Part shown: positions 18,577 through 26,493 of the stretch, one piece after another | Layout of the letters: the number at the start of each line of letters is the position of its first letter | Numbering within the stretch: the first letter of the stretch is position 1 | NCBI RefSeq assembly: GCF_003387575.1 | Contig: NZ_QUAB01000039.1 | Span: 119,996-183,995 of the forward strand | Source: Microbacterium bovistercoris | Lineage (GTDB): Bacteria; Actinomycetota; Actinomycetes; Actinomycetales; Microbacteriaceae | DNA length: 64,000 nucleotides | Reading direction: 5' to 3' | Notes under the pieces: model-generated | Told to the model about the DNA's origin: nothing | The model's input: the letters and a program-made list of their open reading frames with translations, nothing else | Database searches by the model: none | Position numbers and translations under genes: made by a program

Positions 18577-19578
18577 ATGACCGATCCGTTCGTGCTCCGC
18601 CCCCGCCGTGCAGCGGCGGCATCCGGCGCTCCGGCCTCGCCGTTGCAGGTCGATCCGGCCTTCGGCGCACTCGCCGAGCACTGCGCGGACGAGCGGGTCA
18701 CCGACATCTTCGTCAACGGCGCGAGCGGACTCTTCGTCGACCGAGGGCACGGCGCCGAGCGGGTTCCCGAATGGCGGGCATCCGAGCGCGAGGTGCGCGA
18801 CCTCGCTGTGGCGCTGGTGGGCCTCGGCGGCAGGCACCTCGACGACAGGGCGCCCTGCGTCGATGTGCGCCTCGACTCCGGCATCCGGGTGCACGCGGTG
18901 CTGGCGCCGGTGTCGACGTCGGGAACCGCGCTCTCGATCCGCGTGCCGCGGGTGCGCGCCGCCGACCTCGGCGCGCTGGCCGCGCTCGGCGCCTTCGACG
19001 CCGCACAGCACGCGTGGCTGCGCACCCTCGTCGCGGAGCGTGCCAACGTGCTCATCACCGGCGGGACCGGAACGGGGAAGACGACCCTCCTCTCCGCGAT
19101 GCTGGCCGCGGTGCCGGAGGCCGAGCGCATCGTCACCATCGAGGACGTCGCGGAGCTGCGTCCTCCGCATCCGCACCACGTCGCGCTCGAGGCCAGGCAG
19201 GCGAATCTCGAGGGCGCCGGCCGGATCACGCTCGCGATGCTCGTGCGCGAGTCGTTGCGGATGCGGCCGGACCGGCTCGTCGTGGGGGAGTGCCGCGGCG
19301 AAGAGGTGCGCGATCTGCTCACGGCGTTGAACACCGGGCACGACGGTGGCGCAGGCACGCTGCATGCCAGCGGACTCGCCGACGTGCCTGCCCGGCTGGA
19401 GGCGCTCGGCGCGCTGGCCGGGATGGATGCGCCGGCGCTGGCGCGCCAGGTCGTGAGTGCCTTCACCGTCGTGGTGCATCTCGCCCGCCGCCCCGACGGC
19501 ACCAGGCGGGTCGTGCAGACGGGCCGCTTCATGCTCGACGGCGAGCGACTCGGCATCGATGAGGTGCAGCCGTGGTGA
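18577..19578 (+). CDS. tadA: Tad/Flp pilus assembly ATPase (CpaF/TadA)
   Basis: Hexameric secretion ATPase that powers assembly of Flp-type pili. The 333-residue protein has an N-terminal domain (residues 20-140), Walker A GGTGTGKTTLL near residue 162, the Asp box VTIEDVAELR, Walker B RMRPDRLVVGECRGEEV and the His box GHDGGAGTLHAS. It is shorter than typical CpaF at the N-terminus. The next gene starts before it ends, so tadA-tadBC-pilin-tadE-tadG-like form one operon. No TadZ/CpaE ATPase is encoded beside it, unlike the M. tuberculosis locus. Confidence 0.93.
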   Translation: MTDPFVLRPRRAAAASGAPASPLQVDPAFGALAEHCADERVTDIFVNGASGLFVDRGHGAERVPEWRASEREVRDLAVALVGLGGRHLDDRAPCVDVRLDSGIRVHAVLAPVSTSGTALSIRVPRVRAADLGALAALGAFDAAQHAWLRTLVAERANVLITGGTGTGKTTLLSAMLAAVPEAERIVTIEDVAELRPPHPHHVALEARQANLEGAGRITLAMLVRESLRMRPDRLVVGECRGEEVRDLLTALNTGHDGGAGTLHASGLADVPARLEALGALAGMDAPALARQVVSAFTVVVHLARRPDGTRRVVQTGRFMLDGERLGIDEVQPW

Positions 19579-20480
19579 GGTCTTCGCGGCGTCGCGGCAC
19601 GGAGGATGCCGGAGTCGAGGCCGCACAGGCGGCCGCGGCCGTGCGCACGCTCGCCGTGCTGCTGCAGGCGGGCGCCCGGCCGATGACGGCGTGGCGCCAT
19701 CTCGCCGAGTCCGGCGACGGCCACGCCGAGCGGGTGATCGCGCGCTGCGACGAGGGCGGCGAGCTCGTCACGGAGATCGCCGCGGAGGGCGGGGCGTGGG
19801 CGGATGTCGCCGCCGCCTGGGAGATCGCGACGACCGTCGGTGCCCCGCTCGCGGAGGTGCTCCGGTCCCTCTCCGAGTCCCTGCAGGATGCGGCCACGGC
19901 GGCCGACGACGTGCGGATCGCGCTTGCCGAGCCGACCGGCACCGCCCGGCTGCTGCTGTGGCTGCCGTTCGCCGGACTGCTTCTCGGGCTCGCGCTCGGC
20001 TTCGACACGATCGGAGTGCTGATGACGAACCCGTTCGGCGCGGGATGCGTGATCGCAGGTGTGCTCCTCGTGCTCGCTGCGCGAGGGTGGACGGCGGCGC
20101 TCGTGCGGCGCGCTCAGCCGTCCGCCGGCACACCGGGGATGCACGCCGAACTGATGTCCGTCGCTCTCGCCGGCGGCGCGGCGATCCCGCGGGCGCTGCA
20201 GTTGGTGGAACGCAGCCCCGCGTCGCTCGGCGACGACGCCGACCGCACCGCTTCCGTGCTCGAGCTTTCGCGCTCCGCCGGAGTACCCGCCGGCGAGCTC
20301 CTGCGGGCGTCCGCCGCGCAGCAGCGCCAGGAGGCCAGGGTGCAGGGGCGGCTGCGCGCCGCGCGGCTCTCGTCCCGGCTGCTCCTCCCACTGGGTGCGT
20401 GCACCCTGCCGGCGTTCCTGCTGCTCGGCGTCGCCCCGCTCATGCTCAGCGTGCTCACCTCGACGCCGCTGCCGATCTGA
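19572..20480 (+). CDS. Type II secretion F-domain protein, apparent TadB-TadC fusion
   Basis: Inner-membrane platform of the Tad system. The 302-residue protein holds two short F-type units: a cytoplasmic helical bundle (about 18-115) with GAPLAEVLRSLSESLQ, two membrane helices (about 128-150 and 155-172), then a second bundle (about 185-272) with LSRSAGVPAGELLRASA and a final helix (about 275-297). TadB and TadC are usually separate proteins, each with one such unit, so this looks like a compact fusion. GTG 19572 overlaps the tadA stop by seven bases. Domain reading is by eye; fusion is inference. Confidence 0.82.
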   Translation: MVRSSRRRGTEDAGVEAAQAAAAVRTLAVLLQAGARPMTAWRHLAESGDGHAERVIARCDEGGELVTEIAAEGGAWADVAAAWEIATTVGAPLAEVLRSLSESLQDAATAADDVRIALAEPTGTARLLLWLPFAGLLLGLALGFDTIGVLMTNPFGAGCVIAGVLLVLAARGWTAALVRRAQPSAGTPGMHAELMSVALAGGAAIPRALQLVERSPASLGDDADRTASVLELSRSAGVPAGELLRASAAQQRQEARVQGRLRAARLSSRLLLPLGACTLPAFLLLGVAPLMLSVLTSTPLPI

Positions 20481-20524
20481 ACGTCCGGGCGCAACGGGCG
20501 TCCGCCGAGAGGAAGAAGAAGGAA

Positions 20525-20728
20525 ATGACCGAGAACCCGATCCCCGATCTGACCAGGGGCAGAGCCGCGTCGCTGTTCACCGACGAGTCCGGCGCGGCGA
20601 CCGCGGAGTACGCGATCACCACGATGGCGGCTGTGGCCTTCGCCGGATTGCTCGTCGTCATCATGCGCTCGGACGAGGTGCGCGGGATCCTCACCGATCT
20701 CGTGCGTCGGGCACTCACGGTGTCGTGA
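20525..20728 (+). CDS. Flp-pilin-like protein, DUF4244
   Basis: A 67-residue prepilin: a polar leader to DESG, then AATAEYAITTMAAVAFAGLL, a G/XXXXEY class IV-b processing site (cleavage after Gly about residue 22) followed by the hydrophobic helix. This matches DUF4244, which replaces classical Flp in many actinobacterial Tad loci. Likely the main pilus subunit. GAGAGGAAGAAGGAA gives the ribosome site. No prepilin peptidase gene lies nearby. It overlaps the TadE gene. Confidence 0.88.
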   Translation: MTENPIPDLTRGRAASLFTDESGAATAEYAITTMAAVAFAGLLVVIMRSDEVRGILTDLVRRALTVS

Positions 20729-21081
20729 TGCGATCGCGCGGGCGGCGGATGCCGGACGAGCACGGCTCTGTCGCGGCGGAACTCGCCGTGGCCGTTCCCG
20801 CCGTGCTCCTGGTGCTGATGCTGGGCGTCGGCGCACTCTCAGCCGCCGCCCGCCAGGTCGCCCTGCAGGATGCCACAGCCGACGCTGCACGGCTGCTCGG
20901 CCGCGGGGAGAGCGAAGGCCGGGCGTTCGGCGCTGTCAGCGGCGCCGTCGACGGTGCCGCCGCGGCATCCGAGCAGCGCGGGGACCTGATCTGCGTCACG
21001 GCGACCGCGGCCCTCGCGATCGGACGGGTCGTCTCGGTGCCGCTGCGGGCGTCGAGCTGCGCGCTGAGCGGCGGGCTCTGA
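20728..21081 (+). CDS. TadE-family pseudopilin
   Basis: A 117-residue protein with a basic leader and DEHGSVAAELAVAVPAVLLVLML, again a Gly followed by Glu at +5, the TadE pseudopilin processing pattern, then one hydrophobic helix and a small periplasmic-side domain with two Cys (in LICVTA and ASSCALS) that could form a disulfide. ATG 20728 sits in a GTGATG overlap with the pilin stop; GTG 20725 is an equal alternative. Confidence 0.85.
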   Translation: MRSRGRRMPDEHGSVAAELAVAVPAVLLVLMLGVGALSAAARQVALQDATADAARLLGRGESEGRAFGAVSGAVDGAAAASEQRGDLICVTATAALAIGRVVSVPLRASSCALSGGL

Positions 21082-21094
21082 GGGGAGGAAACCC

Positions 21095-21424
21095 ATGGCT
21101 GGAACAGCTTTCGCGACCGGAGTGCTCGCCGTCACGGCGACGCTCGCTCTCGGCCTGGCCGCAGTGGGCGGAGCATCCGTCACCGCACAGCGGGTGGCGA
21201 GCGCGGCGGACGCCGCCGCGCTTGCCGCCGCCGACACGGCATCCGGCGCGGTGCCCTCCGCCGACGATCCCTGCGTCGTCGCCGAACGGGTGGCTGCGGC
21301 CTCCGGCGCATCCGTCACGGAATGCTCCGTCGAGGGGCTGGTGGCGACCGTGCAGGTCCAGGCGGCGTACGCTGGTCTCGCCGCCGTCTCCCGGGCCCGA
21401 GCAGGGCCACCCGACGGGACGTGA
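21095..21424 (+). CDS. Rv3654c-like TadE/TadG-type protein
   Basis: A 109-residue protein with one N-terminal hydrophobic helix (about residues 5-27), then VTAQRVASAADAAALAAADTASG, typical of the actinobacterial Rv3654c family (helicase/secretion neighbourhood TadE-like). Two Cys (in DDPCVVAE and VTECSVEG) probably form a disulfide outside the membrane. GGGGAGG precedes the ATG. It is the last tad gene; topA starts about 80 bases later. Confidence 0.82.
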   Translation: MAGTAFATGVLAVTATLALGLAAVGGASVTAQRVASAADAAALAAADTASGAVPSADDPCVVAERVAAASGASVTECSVEGLVATVQVQAAYAGLAAVSRARAGPPDGT

Positions 21425-21504
21425 CTGCGGAACTCCCCTCATCGACGCTGTGTTCACGACACGAACGCGGTGTGTATGGTGTGCTTCGAAGAAAGGACGC
21501 ACCC

Positions 21505-24339
21505 TTGGCTGAAGGCAAGAAGCTCGTCATCGTCGAGTCTCCGACGAAGATGCGGTCTATTCAGGGGTACCTCGGCGACGGCTACGAGGTGCTCAGCTCG
21601 GTGGGTCACATCCGCGACCTCGCCGACAAGAAGGACATCCCCGCTGCCGACAAGCAGGCGTACGGCAAGTACTCGATCGATGTCGAGCACGGCTTCGACC
21701 CGTACTACGTCGTCTCGGATCGCAAGACGAAGACCGTCGCCGAGCTCAAGCGCGCGCTGAAGTCCGCCGACGAGCTCCTGCTCGCCACTGATGAGGACCG
21801 CGAGGGCGAGGCCATCGCGTGGCACCTTCTCGAGACGCTCAAGCCCAAGGTGCCCGTCAAGCGGATGGTCTTCCACGAGATCACCAAGGACGCCATCCAG
21901 GAGGCCGTCGGCAAGACGCGCGAGCTCGATCTCGCGCTCGTCGACGCGCAGGAGACCCGACGCATCCTCGACCGCCTCTACGGCTGGGACGTGTCTCCGG
22001 TGCTCTGGTACAAGGTCAAGACGGGCCTGTCCGCCGGCCGCGTGCAGTCCGCCGCCACCCGCATGATCGTCGACCGGGAGCGTGAGCGCATGGCGTTCAC
22101 TTCGGCCGAGTACTGGGATGTCGAGTCGACCGCATTCGTTTCGGTCCCTGAGCGAGCGCAGCGAGACGAAGGGTTCCGCGTGCGCCTGGTGCGCGTCGAC
22201 GGCGGCCAGCTCGCCCGCGGCACCGACTTCGACGACGCCGGAAAGCTGAAGAAGGCCGTCGTCGTCCTCAGCGAGAAGCAGGCGGCCGAGATCGCCGCCG
22301 CCGTGGATGCCGCGGCGCGCGCGACCGTCACCAAGGTCGAGGCCAAGCCCGGCACCCGCAGCCCCTACGCCCCGTTCACCACCTCCACCATGCAGCAGGA
22401 GGCCGGACGCAAGCTCTCGATGAGCGCGAAGCAGGCGATGAGCACCGCCCAGCGCCTGTACGAGAAGGGCTACATCACTTACATGCGCACCGACTCGACG
22501 GCGCTGAGCACGCAGGCCGTCCAGGCCGCGCGCAACCAGGCCGTCGCGCTCTACGGCGACGCCGCCGTGCCGCTCAAGCCGCGCGTGTACAAGTCCAAGA
22601 GCAAGAATGCGCAGGAGGCGCACGAGGCCATCCGTCCGTCGGGTGAGACCTTCCGCACTCCGGCTTCCGTCTCCTCGCAGCTGGACCGCGACGAGCAGCG
22701 CCTGTACGACCTGATCTGGAAGCGCACCGTCGCCAGCCAGATGTCCGACGCGAAGTACGAGACCACCACGGTCACGCTCGCGGCGGATGCTGCAGGCAAG
22801 CGCGTCGAGTTCACCGCCTCCGGCACGGTCTACACCTTCAAGGGCTTCCTGGAGGCCTATGAGGAGGGACGCGACGAGAAGCGCAACTCCCAGGACGCCG
22901 CGGAGAACCAGTCGCTGCCGGCCGTCGCCGTCGGCGACGAGCTCGGCATGGCCGAGTCCGAGGCCAAGGGGCACCGCACCAGCCCCAAGCCTCGCTACAC
23001 CGAGGCATCCCTCGTCAAGGCCCTCGAGGAGCACGGCATCGGCCGCCCCTCGACGTTCGCCAGCATCATCGGCACCGTCATTGACCGCGGCTACGCGACC
23101 AAGCGCGGGCAGGCGCTCGTGCCCACCTGGATGGCGTTCAGCGTGGTGCGGCTGCTCGAGCAGCACTTCGCCGAGCTGATCGACTACGACTTCACGGCCG
23201 CGCTGGAGGACGACCTCGACGCGATCGCCCGCGGCGAGCAGAAGCGGGCCGAGTGGCTGAACTCGTTCTACTTCGGTTCGAACGAGCATGTCGGTCTGCG
23301 CCAGATCGTCGACAACCTCGGAGAGATCGACGCCCGCGCGCTGAACTCCACGCCGATCGCCGAGAATGTGACGCTGCGGTTCGGCAAGTACGGTCCCTAT
23401 CTCGAGGTCGTCGACCCGGCGAACCCCGAGGCGAAGCCGCGCATCGTGAACGTGCCGGAGGACCTGGCACCCGACGAGCTCACCGCAGCCAAGGCGCAGG
23501 AGCTCGTCGATGCCCCGGTCGCCGGCGATCGTGTGCTGGGCGAGAACCCCGAGAACGGCAAGATCATCGTCGTCAAGGACGGCCGGTTCGGTCCCTATGT
23601 GCAGGAGAACGATCCTGTCGCCGAGGATGCCGCCGTCGACGAGACCACCGGCGAAGTCGTCGACGACGCGAAGCCGAAGAAGAAGGCCAAGAAGGAGGCT
23701 GCGCCGAAGCCGCGCACCGGGTCGCTGTTCCGCTCGATGGCCGTCGACACGATCGACCTCGACACCGCGCTGAAGCTGCTGAGCCTGCCCCGGGTGGTCG
23801 GCGCCGATCCCGAGTCCGGTGAGGAGATCACCGCGCAGAACGGCCGGTACGGCCCGTACCTGAAGAAGGGCGCCGACTCCCGGTCCCTCGAGAACGAGCA
23901 GCAGATCTTCGACATCACCCTCGACGAGGCACTGGCGATCTACGCGCAGCCGAAGTACGGCGCTGGTTCGCGCCGGGCGTCCAGTGCGATCGCCGAGTTC
24001 GAGGCCGACCCGGTCAGCGGCAAGCCGATCCGCATCCGCGACGGCCGGTTCGGCCCGTACGTCACCGATGGCGAGACGAACGTGACGATCCCGCGCGGTC
24101 AGCAGCCGAGCGACATCACCTTCGAGGTCGCCGTGCAGATGCTCGCCGACAAGCGCGCCAAGGGGCCGGCTCCGAAGCGCGGCGCGAAGAAGGCTCCTGC
24201 GAAGAAAGCGCCCGCCAAGAAGCCTGCGGCCAAGAAAGCTCCCGCGAAGTCAGAGGCTGAGAAGGCCGCAGCCCGCTCGGCGGCGGCGAAGAAGGCTGCG
24301 GCGACGCGTGCGGCCAACGCGGCGAAGAAGAACTCGTGA
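21505..24339 (+). CDS. topA: DNA topoisomerase I
   Basis: Relaxes negative supercoils. The 944-residue protein has the TOPRIM domain (KLVIVESPTKMRS at residue 6; DEDREGEAIAWH near 98), the catalytic Tyr in YMRTDST near residue 327, repeated FGPYV/YGPYL-containing C-terminal D domains, and a Lys/Ala tail (from about residue 890) typical of actinobacterial TopA, which binds DNA without zinc fingers. TTG 21505 is chosen: AAAGGA lies seven bases upstream and LAEGKKL matches homologues; GTG 21481 is possible. A dispersed repeat at 22143-22173 inserts about ten residues (VPERAQRDEG) into the protein. tmk overlaps its stop. Confidence 0.96.
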   Translation: MAEGKKLVIVESPTKMRSIQGYLGDGYEVLSSVGHIRDLADKKDIPAADKQAYGKYSIDVEHGFDPYYVVSDRKTKTVAELKRALKSADELLLATDEDREGEAIAWHLLETLKPKVPVKRMVFHEITKDAIQEAVGKTRELDLALVDAQETRRILDRLYGWDVSPVLWYKVKTGLSAGRVQSAATRMIVDRERERMAFTSAEYWDVESTAFVSVPERAQRDEGFRVRLVRVDGGQLARGTDFDDAGKLKKAVVVLSEKQAAEIAAAVDAAARATVTKVEAKPGTRSPYAPFTTSTMQQEAGRKLSMSAKQAMSTAQRLYEKGYITYMRTDSTALSTQAVQAARNQAVALYGDAAVPLKPRVYKSKSKNAQEAHEAIRPSGETFRTPASVSSQLDRDEQRLYDLIWKRTVASQMSDAKYETTTVTLAADAAGKRVEFTASGTVYTFKGFLEAYEEGRDEKRNSQDAAENQSLPAVAVGDELGMAESEAKGHRTSPKPRYTEASLVKALEEHGIGRPSTFASIIGTVIDRGYATKRGQALVPTWMAFSVVRLLEQHFAELIDYDFTAALEDDLDAIARGEQKRAEWLNSFYFGSNEHVGLRQIVDNLGEIDARALNSTPIAENVTLRFGKYGPYLEVVDPANPEAKPRIVNVPEDLAPDELTAAKAQELVDAPVAGDRVLGENPENGKIIVVKDGRFGPYVQENDPVAEDAAVDETTGEVVDDAKPKKKAKKEAAPKPRTGSLFRSMAVDTIDLDTALKLLSLPRVVGADPESGEEITAQNGRYGPYLKKGADSRSLENEQQIFDITLDEALAIYAQPKYGAGSRRASSAIAEFEADPVSGKPIRIRDGRFGPYVTDGETNVTIPRGQQPSDITFEVAVQMLADKRAKGPAPKRGAKKAPAKKAPAKKPAAKKAPAKSEAEKAAARSAAAKKAAATRAANAAKKNS
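22143..22173. repeat. Dispersed repeat inside the topA coding region
   Basis: GGTCCCTGAGCGAGCGCAGC followed by GAGACGAAGGG matches, in reverse complement, the intergenic repeat at 10208-10237 with one substitution and one gap. It keeps the topA frame open. Confidence 0.8.
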
Positions 24340-24956
24340 CCTCAGGGCTATGGATCACGTTCGAGGGCGGTGACGGCTCGGGGAAGACCACGCAGTCCGA
24401 GCTGCTCTCGACCTGGCTCGGCTCGGGCGGGCGCAGCGTGCGGCATACCCGTGAACCGGGAGGTTCCGAGGTAGGTCGGTTGATTCGCGACATCGTGCTG
24501 CATCACCGCGGCGACATCGCCCCACGGGCTGAAGCGCTGCTGTACGCGGCCGACCGTGCGCACCACGTGGCGACGGTCGTCCGGCCGGCGCTGGCACGTG
24601 GTGAGGTCGTCATCCAGGACCGGTACCTCGACTCGTCCGTCGCGTACCAGGGAGCGGGCCGCGTTCTCGACGGCGCCGAGGTGCGCGACCTGTCGCTGTG
24701 GGCGACCGAGGGAGCGCTGCCCGATCTGACGGTGCTGCTCGACCTCGATCCCGCGGCGGCCCGCCTGCGCCTTGACGCCGACGACAAGCCCTTCGACCGC
24801 CTGGAGACCGAGAAGGAGGAGTTCCACACCCGCGTGCGCGAGGCGTATCTCGCACTGGCGGATGCGGAGCCCGAGCGCTTCCTCGTCGTCGACGCGGCGC
24901 TTCCCGCGCACGAGATCGCCGCCCAGATCCGCGACCGCGTGGAGCCCCTGCTCTGA
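24336..24956 (+). CDS. tmk: Thymidylate kinase
   Basis: Phosphorylates dTMP to dTDP. The 206-residue protein has the P-loop FEGGDGSGKTTQ (residues 9-19), the TREPGGSEVG dTMP-binding motif near residue 38, DRYLDSSVAYQGAGR near residue 92 and a lid rich in acidic residues (DDKPFDRLETEKEEF). GTG 24336 overlaps the topA stop, so translation is coupled. holB follows after a repeat-filled gap of 379 bases, an arrangement (tmk-holB) widely conserved. Confidence 0.96.
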   Translation: MTSGLWITFEGGDGSGKTTQSELLSTWLGSGGRSVRHTREPGGSEVGRLIRDIVLHHRGDIAPRAEALLYAADRAHHVATVVRPALARGEVVIQDRYLDSSVAYQGAGRVLDGAEVRDLSLWATEGALPDLTVLLDLDPAAARLRLDADDKPFDRLETEKEEFHTRVREAYLALADAEPERFLVVDAALPAHEIAAQIRDRVEPLL

Positions 24957-25322
24957 CAGCCGGGCGCCGCTGCTCTCGGTTCGCGCTGCAGTTCTCGGCT
25001 TCCGATCTGGGTAGCGCTACTGTTCCGTGCTCGCGCGGCGCGTATTTGCGTGGCGCGAGCGGGATTGTGTAGCGCGAGGGGGCTTGCCCGTCGGGGGCGG
25101 CGGGAACCTGTGCGGGGCGGGAACCTGTGCGGGGCGGGAACCTGTGCGGGGTGCCCGTCTGCTCGCGCTGCAGTTCTCGGTTCGCGCTGCAGTTCTTGGC
25201 TTCCCATCTGGGTCGCGCTACTGTTCGGTGCTCGCGCGGCGCGTATTCGCGTAGCGCGAGCGGGATTGTGTAGCGCGAGCGTACTCGGGCCGCTCTGACG
25301 GGCGGGCGTCGTACCCTCCGAT
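24957..25322. repeat. Repeat-filled gap: two copies of an ~86-base element and a 17-bp tandem
   Basis: There is no gene here. Two similar elements of about 86 bases lie around cores 25029-25060 and 25230-25261 (GCTCGCGCGGCGCGTATT then GCG and GCGCGAGC), each preceded by CGCTACTGTTC and followed by GGGATTGTGTAGCGCGAG. Between them, the 17-mer GCGGGAACCTGTGCGGG is repeated three times exactly (25100-25150), and GTTCTCGGTTCGCGCTGCAG occurs in variants. Confidence 0.88.
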
Positions 25323-25328
25323 TAGGCT
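25323..25328 (+). promoter_or_regulatory. Possible -10 box of holB
   Basis: TAGGCT ends seven bases before the holB ATG, suggesting a leaderless mRNA; GGAG in the same gap could instead serve as a ribosome site. Confidence 0.4.
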
Positions 25329-25335
25329 GGAGCCC

Positions 25336-26493
25336 ATGACCTCCACGACGCTCGCCCCGTTCCCGTGGACGGACGTCTGGGGGCAGGATGCCGCCGTCGA
25401 GACGCTGCGTCAGGCCGCATCCGATCCTGCCGCGCTCTCGCATGCCTGGCTGCTCACCGGACCGCCCGGATCCGGGCGCTCCACCCTCGCGTACGCCTTC
25501 GCCGCCGCGCTCATCGCGGACGGCCCCGACGACGAGAACACGATGCGCCAGGTGCTCGCCGGCACGCATCCCGACGTCACCGTGCTGCGCACCGAGAAGG
25601 TGCTCATCACGATCAAGGAGGCGCGCGAGCTCGTCGCCCGCTCGTACTTCGCGCCGTCCGCCGGGCGCTATCGCGTGATCGTCGTCGAGGACGCCGATCG
25701 CATGGTCGAACGCACCTCGAACGTGCTGCTGAAGGCGCTCGAAGAGCCGCCGGAGCAGACGGTCTGGGTGCTCTGTGCGCCCAGCGAGGCCGACCTGCTG
25801 CCCACCATCCGCTCCCGCGTACGGGCGCTGCGCCTGCGCGAACCGGATGCGGCCGACGTCGCACGCCTGATCACCGAGCGCACCGGCGTGGACGAGCTCA
25901 TCGCCGAGCAGGCGGCCCGCCACGCCCAACGGCACATCGGCATGGCGCAGCGCCTCGCCACCGACGAGGCGGCACGACGCCGCCGCGACGAGACGCTGCG
26001 GGCGGTGCTCGGCGTGCGCGGTGTGCGCGACGCGGTCGATGTCGCCGGCCGTGTCATCCAGGCCGCCACCGACGACGCCAAGGCGCTCACGGCCGAGCGG
26101 GATGCTGCAGAGCGCGCCGCGCTGCTGCGCACCGTCGGCATCGCCGAGGGGCAGGCCGTGCCGCCTGCGCTGCGCACCCAGATCTCCGCTCTCGAGGACG
26201 ACCAGAAGAAGCGGGCCACGCGCAGCCTGCGCGACGGTATCGACCGGGTGCTCACCGATCTGCAGTCGATGTTCCGCGACGTCATCATGCTGCAGTACGG
26301 ACGCGGCGACGACCTCATCAATCGCGAACTCGAGGGCGAGCTGCGCGCCGTCGCCGAGTCGTGGCCGATCGAGCGCACGCTGATCGTGCTCGACCACCTG
26401 GCCGACACCCGCGAGTCGCTGGAGCGCAACGTCGCCCCGCTGCTCGCACTGGAGAGCCTTCTCGTGACAGTCGCGAGTGGAAGGACACCGTGA
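25336..26493 (+). CDS. holB: DNA polymerase III delta-prime subunit
   Basis: Part of the clamp loader that places the sliding clamp on DNA. The 385-residue protein has an AAA+ fold with LLTGPPGSGRSTLAYAF near residue 40, in which the P-loop Lys is replaced by Arg, a common trait of delta-prime subunits that do not hydrolyse ATP; DADRMVERTSNVLLKALEEPP (sensor region) near residue 118 and SRVRALRLREP. The usual zinc-module cysteines between the two motifs are missing. The C-terminal half is helical. It overlaps the next gene by four bases. Confidence 0.93.
   Translation: MTSTTLAPFPWTDVWGQDAAVETLRQAASDPAALSHAWLLTGPPGSGRSTLAYAFAAALIADGPDDENTMRQVLAGTHPDVTVLRTEKVLITIKEARELVARSYFAPSAGRYRVIVVEDADRMVERTSNVLLKALEEPPEQTVWVLCAPSEADLLPTIRSRVRALRLREPDAADVARLITERTGVDELIAEQAARHAQRHIGMAQRLATDEAARRRRDETLRAVLGVRGVRDAVDVAGRVIQAATDDAKALTAERDAAERAALLRTVGIAEGQAVPPALRTQISALEDDQKKRATRSLRDGIDRVLTDLQSMFRDVIMLQYGRGDDLINRELEGELRAVAESWPIERTLIVLDHLADTRESLERNVAPLLALESLLVTVASGRTP

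Noticed and set aside
24957..25335. Possible CRISPR array or small genes in the repeat gap before holB
   Set aside because: Repeats are of three unrelated lengths with no regular spacers, and short frames there are made of repeat sequence; no cas genes are present.
25336..26493. holB as a pseudogene because the P-loop Lys is Arg and zinc cysteines are missing
   Set aside because: Delta-prime subunits commonly lack ATPase residues, and the frame, length and neighbours are intact.
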